Part shown: positions 56,601-64,000 of the stretch, one piece after another
Layout of the letters: every line of letters starts with the position of its first letter
How positions within the stretch are numbered: the first letter of the stretch is position 1
Assembly: GCF_040802235.1 (NCBI RefSeq)
Contig: NC_133161.1
Location: 47,791,001-47,855,000 of the forward strand
Length of the DNA: 64,000 bases
Reading direction: 5' to 3'
Source: Manis javanica
Lineage: Eukaryota > Chordata > Mammalia > Pholidota > Manidae
Position numbers and translations under genes: made by a program
The notes under the pieces: generated by a model
The model's input: only the letters and a program-made list of their open reading frames with translations
Database searches by the model: none
What the model was told of the DNA's origin: nothing

Positions 56601-58655
56601 AAGAAAGTGGTGGAGGGTGGGTAGTGAGGAGAAAGACCTATAAGAAATATAAATTTCCCAACCTTTTCTGGGTGGTGATAAAAGTGTGTGTATGTATGTG
56701 CATGCATGTGCTTGTGTGTGTGTAATATTTTCTACCAAAAAATAATAAAGTATCTTCATAGAACTTCAGTCTACACAAACCCTTTTCTAGGTAGGCAAAA
56801 AAAAAAATGTTGCTAGAGCATAACCAGTGGCCCAATTATTTTGACATGTATAGCATGTCACTTTTTAAGAAAAACTACCTGCACAGTGGTGGCACCTAAG
56901 TGAGATATTGTAGAGGGATTGCGAAGAGGGAAAGTGGGAATTTTCTCTGGAGATAGAATGAAAATAAACAAGCCTCTTTTTTGGAAACCAACTGAGAAAA
57001 ACAGCCAACTTCTATTTCTATTTCTCTTCTCAATTTGCTGTGAGACCATAAGTGAGCTATTAAATATCTTGGACCTTATTAAAATTGGGTGGTAATTTCA
57101 TAAAGGGTAGGTATTGTTAAGCCTTCTTGATTTCAAATCCAAACTGAGCCCCACTCACAAAAAAAATACAGCTTTTGTAAGCTGTTCACTTACTCCAGGG
57201 AGGTAAAAGGATATGTCTGAATAGCTAATGCAGTTACAGATTGATATTCCATATGATAACTTAACACATGCCTGACACTTTCATTCCTTGATGGAGAAAC
57301 ATCAGGATTGTTGGCCTATTTTACGTTCTTTAGTCTTGGGTGGGAAATGCTCCTAAGTAAAATAAGAAGCCATTTCAGATGTATTTCTCCTTACCCACAC
57401 CAGTTATTATCTCTAACAACTTGCTTTCCATCCACTGTGTTTCCCTGTACTGGTTTTATGATAGGAGTCTCCACGACTACAGGCCCTCTGCTAGTCTAGG
57501 CAATTCTTTCTGGCTCCCCAGTAAAGAATGGGGCACAATACTCAGAATTATGACAGAGCTGGCCATGTAATGTGGTTGGTGCTTTTTCAGTCTTCATCCC
57601 TCCTGTAGGTGGCAAATTTGAAGGTTTGGGGAAATTCCCCTGAAGGCTAGATGCTCCGATTTCCAATAGGGTCAGATTGGTACATTTAACTGTAATTGCT
57701 ATTTCAGTGCATGAGGGCGAGCAATAGCTGCCCACCAATCTATGAGGTTTACTAGACAATAACCCAGCACTGGAAAACTAGGACACATGCCAGCCCTTAT
57801 GGATGCTCTCCATTCTATAGGTATAGATAGAAGCAAAGGAAGCTTAGCTGGTCTTAGCAAGGACTAGGTCAAAAGTCCAGAACCCAGGTCAGGGCCATGG
57901 ACAAGATCTTTGGCCAATGGTTGTGTTTTATTGAAGCTCCTGGGCAGCCAAGAGAATGGGTCAATGGTTAGGAAAGTGGGCTCCAGTATCATCCCCACGA
58001 CTGCCTGCCTGGCTGTCCTTAGACAAGTCACATCACTCCTCTGCGCCCTTGTGAATAGAGTACCAATCCCAACTCAGCCACACACCTTGGCCAATTCACA
58101 GTGTCAAGTATCAGAGGAAGTTAAATGGATTTGTTTTGCAGGGTGCCCCCCTTGTCTGACTCTAATAGGGGACACACACCAAGTCCTATAGGAATAACCT
58201 GGAAGTACAATGAGAGAGATGGCCTTGGTCAATGTTAGGAAATTGAGAAGACTGGGATAGCATGTTCTCAGCTCCAGCAAAGTGTGCCAGATATTTCATT
58301 TCAAATGTTTTTACAAGTTGGCAACTAATCTGAATTGTTATTAAAGTCTGTATTGGCCCATTACTCTAGGCCAGAAGTGACCTACCAAGCCAGCTGGAGA
58401 CTTCTACAGGTCACTGACCCAACAAAGAGACCACGTAGGTGGTGGGAGAGGTAGAGGGGTAGATTCAGTGACCCCACGTGGAGGACACAGCTGTCTTGGC
58501 CAAGGCTGGGCTGGCCGGTCTGGGCTCCACAGCCCTGCTGAGGGTAACCCAGCCTCAGTTTCCCCAGCACAACTGGAGTGGTCTAGGTCAGCTCGGGCCT
58601 ATTTTCCTCTACACATAGGAGGCCTTTCTCCACCCACAGATGGGCCTGCCGGTCG
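56601..58655. other. Intergenic, nothing firmly identified
   Basis: A GT-rich patch lies at about 56684-56722 and possible decayed MIR pieces near 57960-58100. No gene supported. Confidence 0.45.
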
Positions 58656-58659
58656 CAGG

Positions 58660-59045
58660 CGGAAAAAGGAGTATGTAGACGTTAAGAATCAAACCGTCTG
58701 CTCCTGGGACCAGTCAAACCCGAGACGCGCGGGGGCCGCACGTTGCGCACACCGCCAAGGGCAGGTGCGGGGTGCCGCGGCGCCGGCCGCCCTGCAGCTA
58801 CGTCGACTCCGGCGGCTCCGGCCGGCCCCTCGGGCCGAGCGCACAGCCTCTCCTGCCGAGAGACCCCAGGAGCGCGGCTTCCGGGCGGCGGGCGGGCAAC
58901 TCGAGTCGCCGGCGGGATGGCGGCAGCGCTGGGGGCCTGCGCCGCAGCCAGGGAATTTCCTAAACTGAACGATCCGCATTTGTTGCGGGGAAACCCGACC
59001 TCGAGACACCGTGGGCTGGTGGAACCCCGTCCTGCCTAGGCTTAA
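58660..59045. promoter_or_regulatory. Short CpG island about 16 kb upstream of EVX1
   Basis: CpG density rises sharply over about 380 bp (gcgcgggggccgcacgttgc, ggtgccgcggcgccggccgc) in otherwise ordinary DNA, with AT-rich repeats starting soon after 59400. It is a promoter-like feature without a recognisable gene; frames on both strands are compositional. Confidence 0.5.
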
Positions 59046-59479
59046 AATGGATCCTCCATCTGCTGAGAAAGCCTCGGGCTCCAGGCGACGATGTCCCGCC
59101 CCTTGAGCTGTGGGGAGCCCTGCAGACATCCCGACCCTCGGTGGACCCTCGCTTCGACCGCCCCTCCCCTCAGAGACACCCCAGGGTTCCCTGACGAGGT
59201 TCCTTTCAAGGCACCCTCACCTCTCTACACGGAGGCGAAGCTCTGTCAGGTTCAAATTAAAAAGCCTATATTCTATATAATTCAGTTTCTGCAAAAGATC
59301 TTGGAAGCCACACGACAGTGTACAAGGACAGTATCCACCCTCACATTACTGGTGTAACGTAAAACACATACACACACAGAGGTAAACTTCTTTGCAGGCA
59401 ATTTTCACTTCATGAATTTACAGTTATTATTCCATTTGTCCTCCAAATCGCACTTCTTGAAATTCTTCGTACACATTGC

Positions 59480-60010
59480 ATTCAAAAATATTTGCTGTAT
59501 CATTTTAGCAATAACGAAAAGTGGAAATAGCCCAACTATCCATCAATGTATAAATAAGATGATTAAATAATGAGTATACATATCAAGAAATTCTCTATAT
59601 AAAAGGAGATCTATGTGTTCACAGGCAAATAGGGCTAAACTTAAAAGGAAAAAGTAAGCTGTAAAAAACAGTATGTATGGTATGGTTCCACACTTGCTAA
59701 ATTCAGAAAGAAACTATAAGTAAATGCAACTCATTCAAATATGATTGGTGATTTTTTTATTTCATGGATGCTTAGATAGGAAATATATGTATATTTTACA
59801 TGGATAATTATATTGGAAATATATGTATATTTTATATGCACATTCATGTGGAGGAATACACAATCATTACATTGCTTATCTTTGGGATGATGGTTGGGGG
59901 GACATTACTTACCACATTACCTTACCACACTGTATTTCTTTAACGTTTGATTTCTTTTAAATAAGCATGCATTAGTTTTGTTTTTCACACACACACAAGA
60001 CAATAAAGAT
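59480..60010 (+). repeat. Old L1-like 3' end
   Basis: 'tagcccaactatccatcaat', 'gatggttggggggacattac' and an A/T-rich close resemble decayed ORF2-end and 3' UTR of very old L1. A 22-base sequence starting aggaaatatatgtat is nearly repeated at about 59778 and 59814. Confidence 0.4.
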
Positions 60011-60935
60011 TTTTAGAAATCATACCCCTTCCCATCCCAAGCCCACCAGATTGTTATCACTTGTCTGCTTCTCTCTGATCTTTTCATTACTGTTATTTTC
60101 CCTTCAACCTCTTCTGCCTGTACAGTATCCAAGAAACTTGCATTCCTTTCATTTCAACTTACAAATTGCCCATTCCTTATGTGCAAATAATTTTTTAATT
60201 CCTGTAAACCAAAAGAATTAAAAAAGTGAAAATACTACATCCACTCAATCTATTCATACAATCCAAACAAAAAGATTAAGCACAGAATTTCTGGTCCTTG
60301 AAAGCATTGCAGTTTTGAGTCCATTTCTTCTCAAGTTCTAAATAGATGTGGCCTGTTTTTTCTTCTAGCAGCACATATTCTCTCTCAATGCAGCAAACCA
60401 TGAAAGAAGATCCTTAAAACTTGTTTGTTTTTTTTTTTGTTTCTATTTCATCCAGAAAGGCTTCATATTTTATGGAGGAAACAGCATTGGAAAATTGAAC
60501 AGGATTTCCAGGGACAGGAACTGGAGTGGGAAGGGCACCCTTGGCTGAATGAGGGACACTGTGAAAGAAGCTAGAAGAAGGGAATGTGATTTGGAACATG
60601 GGCTGTGATTCTGTGATTGTTTCATCAGTCTGAATGTTATCCCAGAAACATGAGTTCAGTTAATACTATGGGAAATGAATATGACCACACTTCAAACACA
60701 AAGAGAAAAGGGGTTGTCTAGAATTTTAAAATATTCATAAAGAAAAATAACACCCCGCAGTGATAAACAGAGAGGATCCATCCCCACCAAGATGTCTGGC
60801 GTGGTTCACATTCACACATAAAACATTTTCCTAAGCGTAATCACAGAATATTCCAGGCTCACACACTCACACACATAACTCAAGATTTTTGCTTAGATCC
60901 CTGACATCCCTCTCCTTTTCATATGCATTAATAGC
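60011..60935. other. Intergenic, nothing identified
   Basis: AT-rich with no gene or assignable repeat. Confidence 0.45.
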
Positions 60936-61105
60936 AGCATGAAATGCAGGTGCTCTGGAGCAAACTACCTGAATTCTAATCCTGACTCTACCATGTATTA
61001 GCTCATGATTTTCATCAAGGTATTTAACTTCTATGTGCTTCAAGTTCATCACCTCTGAAATGGAGATAATGCTACTCATTTTATAATATGTTATGCAGTT
61101 TAAAA
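60935..61105 (+). repeat. MIR SINE, sense
   Basis: 'tgaaatgcaggtgctctgga', 'cctgaattctaatcctgact', 'ctaccatgtattagctcatg' and 'ttcatcacctctgaaatgga' follow MIR order. Confidence 0.7.
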
Positions 61106-61469
61106 AAGATGATGTATATGAAGCTTTTAGAACACTAAGCTTTTTTAAATACTAAGAATATAGCTTTAGAATATAAAGCTATTTAGAATGCTGAGTTAAA
61201 AATTAGCCACAATTATTACTCTTTTACACCTCCATTACACCAAAAATGCTTATTCTTCCCCCATTCCCTCCTCCTTAAGATACTGCCATCTCTACATTTT
61301 CCAAATGTACTTAATTGCATCCTTTATTTAATAGAGATTCTAACAGTAGCTCTTCCTCTCTTCTTGCCTACTCTCTTCTACCCAATGGGAGGCAAATGAC
61401 TGTGCCATAGTCTACAGAACACCTAATTGGAAAACTGGATTCTGTTCTCTTTCTCTTTCTGAGTTGCTT

Positions 61470-61830
61470 CCTAAAACTTTATTGACATATGTTTTATATA
61501 TAACAAAACTCACCCATTTCAGGTGTACAATTCAGTTATTTATAGGAACCTTACCAAATGGTGCAACCATCACAATAAATCCATTTTAGAATGAAATTCC
61601 CCCACAATAAGACCCCTTATGCCCTTTTACAGTTAATCTCCCCTCCTACCTCCAGCTTGAAGTGCCCACTAATCTCTACTTTCTGTCTCTATAAAGTCAC
61701 CCTTTCCAGACATCTTAGACACATGGAATCATTTTAGAATAGGTGGTTTCTTGACTGACTTCTTTCACTTAGCATAATTTTTAGGTCTATCCATGATGTA
61801 GCATATACTAGTGGTTCAATACTCTATAAA
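61470..61830 (-). repeat. Old L1 (L1M-type) 3' end, antisense
   Basis: 'ttattgacatatgttttata', 'cacccatttcaggtgtacaa', 'gtgcaaccatcacaataaat' and 'cactaatctctactttctgt' form the reverse complement of a typical L1M 3' UTR. Confidence 0.8.
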
Positions 61831-62014
61831 ATGAGAATGACTTCTGCCATGTCTATAAGAATTACATTATATAACAATAATGATAATATGTAATTAATGT
61901 AACTATTCTTACACCTCCATTATTCTAGGTACTTGGTTAAATGCTTTATTTGCATCATAGAACTTAAACTTCACAACAGTCATATGAACTATCTAGGTGA
62001 ATGTTTTTCGAAAT

Positions 62015-62450
62015 TTTAAAAATTTTGATCAGAGTGTAACATAAAGGCATAAAAATAAATCATAAGTGTAAAGCGGGATGAATTTTCACAAAGTGAATAC
62101 AAATGTCTAAACAACAGTCAAATCAAGAAATAGAACATCACCAGCCCTATAAAAAGCCCCTTCATTCTCCCTTTCAAGTCATTACCTATGTCCCTGAGGG
62201 TAAACAGTATCCTGACTTCTAATTCCATAGAATAGTCTCTCCATGTGTTAACTTATATAAACGGAATCATATAGAATGAATTCTTTTTGGCCTGACTTTT
62301 TTTTTTCAGTTTTATGTTTTTGAGATTCATCTGTATTGTTGCATATAGTTGTCATTTGTTCCTTTTCATTGCTGCATAACATTTCATTATTTGAATCTAT
62401 CACTATTTATCCATTCTATTGATGATGAACATTTCAGTTTACACTTCAGG
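62015..62450 (-). repeat. Ancient LINE-like 3' end, antisense
   Basis: 'tgaattttcacaaagtgaat', 'gaaatagaacatcaccagcc', 'ttggcctgactttttttttt' and 'cattgctgcataacatttca' resemble old L1/HAL1-type sequence in reverse. Confidence 0.6.
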
Positions 62451-62451
62451 T

Positions 62452-62640
62452 CTTTTTTTTTTTATTGAAGTATCATTGATATTCAATCTTATATTGGTTT
62501 CAATATACAACATAGCGGTTCAACAGTTACCAGTATTATTAAACCCTCACCTCTACTAGTGCAGTTACTATCTGTCAACATAAGAAAATGTTCCAGAATC
62601 ATTGACTATATTCTCCCTAGATGATATCATTATATCCTTT
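62452..62640 (-). repeat. L1 3' end, antisense, short
   Basis: A T-run (62453-62463) then 'attgaagtatcattgatatt' and 'aacatagcggttcaacagtt', the reverse complement of an L1 3' UTR intermediate in age between the old and young copies in this window. Confidence 0.7.
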
Positions 62641-63435
62641 TTGAGTAGAGGAAACTTAAATTTAGAAATTTAAAGTCACAAAGCCAAAGGATGTCAGAAT
62701 GGGGACTCAAATGTAAGTCTGTGTAACTCCAGAGCTAAAGCCAGAGTCACCTTGCACTTCAAAATTAACAAAGAATACTTACATTTGGTATCCTTCCATC
62801 ATTACAAAAACAACCCCCAGGGAACTATTTGTATTAACCCACTAAACAGATAGAGAAATGCCTAGTGCTTTGTCAGCTATAAATCCTCATGTGTAAGGAA
62901 TTGGTACTGTAACATTTTCTCCATACCTGATTCGGAGGACATCTAACTCCCTGGGGAAAGAGCTCATGGCAAGATGGACTCAGTTCTGCTGGATTAGGAT
63001 CTCTCATCTCTGAAAAGGTTGCCCTGAGCCCCATCCTGGTGCATCCCCAAGCCAGACATATTAGGAAGGGAGGCTGGACCTTTACCCCTCACCCTGTCTA
63101 ACAGGGAATGAACACGTAGGGAGAAAACTCTTTGGGATCCATGCCTTCTACTATTAACAATTTTTATGCTGGAACTCAGGGCAGCACATTAGAATGGTGA
63201 GGATGGGCCATTCCAATCTACCACCCAGGGGTGCTTAGGGGGATCATTAGGAAGATTCTGTTTACGAGGCACAAATACTCTAAGGATTTCCAAAGAAATC
63301 TCTAGTTGTTATTTAAGTAATAGAACCTCTTTGAGGTTTTATGATTAGCCCAGGCCCCACATTTTTTTATGAGCCTCAGGCTGGGGATATTCACCTTCAG
63401 ATGTGTTATTATTATGAATACATTAATAATATTTG
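62641..63435. other. Intergenic, nothing firmly identified
   Basis: A weak antisense MIR-like patch lies near 62645-62755; no gene. Confidence 0.4.
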
Positions 63436-63439
63436 TTTT

Positions 63440-63800
63440 AGTAATAATGTATACTGCAATGAGCCATGCTCCCAGTCCATCTTATTTTTTCTGATAAACC
63501 CAAGCCACGTTCATTAGTCACAGAAGAAAGGGTCCTCAGAGTGAAAGACAACCCCCTCATCCCACCCAAGGAAGCCCAGAGATTGCAGGGGCGAGGCATT
63601 CGCGAGAGGGTTGAGGTGAGAATTCAAATCTCCAGTCCCTTGAGAAAGATCAGGAGAATCAAGTACTCAGATAAATCTCATTCAGGCTCAACAGCAACTA
63701 ATTTAGACAATGGGACCTCATTAATAGAGCATTATTGGTCATGTATAATACCCTTTCACAGCATCATTGATTTGTTGAATAAATGCCCTTTTAAATAAAA
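63440..63800. promoter_or_regulatory. Candidate conserved non-coding element near right edge
   Basis: Repeat-free, with retained CpGs in AT-rich context (ggggcgaggcattcgcgaga) and homeodomain-like words (cattcattag-like, ctcattaatagagcattatt, gcatcattgatttgttgaat). The texture resembles the blocks at 34.5 and 36.9 kb. Confidence 0.3.
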
Positions 63801-64000
63801 AACCGTTAGGGTTAAATGCCAGGACTGTGGCTCCCTTTGGGTTAGTGAGGTGCTAGTCAAGTTCTGTTTCTTGATCTGCGGCTGATCACACAGGCATGTT
63901 CAGTTTGTGATTTTTTTAATCTTAAAAAAGTATGCACTTTTCTGTATATGATATTTCAATACAATTTATTCAAAAAGATACAAGTAAAAATATTTTAGAA

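Noticed and set aside
1-64000. CRISPR arrays, operons, riboswitches
   Set aside because: The window is a vertebrate nuclear genome; the tandem repeats seen are microsatellites, U3 repeats or a local duplication.
43240-64000. HOXA13 or HOTTIP within the window
   Set aside because: No second homeobox was found on either strand. In mammals HOXA13 lies some tens of kilobases from EVX1, so it should be outside.

Overview
The window is mammalian genomic DNA holding one recognisable protein gene, the homeobox gene EVX1, on the minus strand (coding exons at 42919-42493, 40962-40709 and 40079-39540). The splice sites are canonical, the frame is open throughout, and the predicted product is 406 residues. 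The rest is non-coding: interspersed repeats, several CpG-rich blocks, and AT-rich stretches that look like conserved regulatory DNA. L1, L2, MIR, MER5-like and MaLR-like repeats point to a placental mammal. The young L1 3' ends and the retrovirus-derived elements resemble families I associate with pangolins (Manis), but that assignment is from memory and untested.

Layout. 1-12 kb is repeat-rich intergenic DNA. It includes a near full-length but internally deleted and frame-broken L1 (2876-8366, 15-bp target-site duplication). A complete 418-bp solo LTR (5055-5472, minus strand, 6-bp target duplication) sits inside that L1, and the L1 itself sits inside an older L1. 12-20.7 kb is a very old L1 carrying three younger insertions: a 2.08-kb L1/retrovirus composite (12924-15000), a 5'-truncated young L1 in reverse orientation (17775-18198), and a polyadenylated retrovirus-RNA-like copy in reverse orientation (19691-20436). 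20.7-32.8 kb is ordinary intergenic DNA with ancient repeats and one unexplained 117-codon open frame (25145-25495).

From 32.8 to 37.2 kb repeats disappear. There is a CpG island (about 32.9-34.5 kb) followed by AT-rich blocks dense in homeodomain- and TALE-like words; these are good candidates for long-range regulatory elements of EVX1 and the HOXA cluster. EVX1 occupies 39.2-43.3 kb with CpG-rich ends. Upstream of it (43.3-64 kb) are further CpG-rich patches (about 46.0-46.6, 49.8-51.2 and 58.7-59.0 kb), a local tandem duplication with an internal deletion (48437-49407), and mostly MIR and L1 fragments.

In mammals EVX1 lies beyond HOXA13, divergently oriented, with HIBADH on its other side. 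HOXA13 is therefore expected past the right edge and HIBADH past the left edge; neither is in the window. No tRNA, rRNA, snRNA or CRISPR array was found. Repeat family names are recognition by eye, not database calls.
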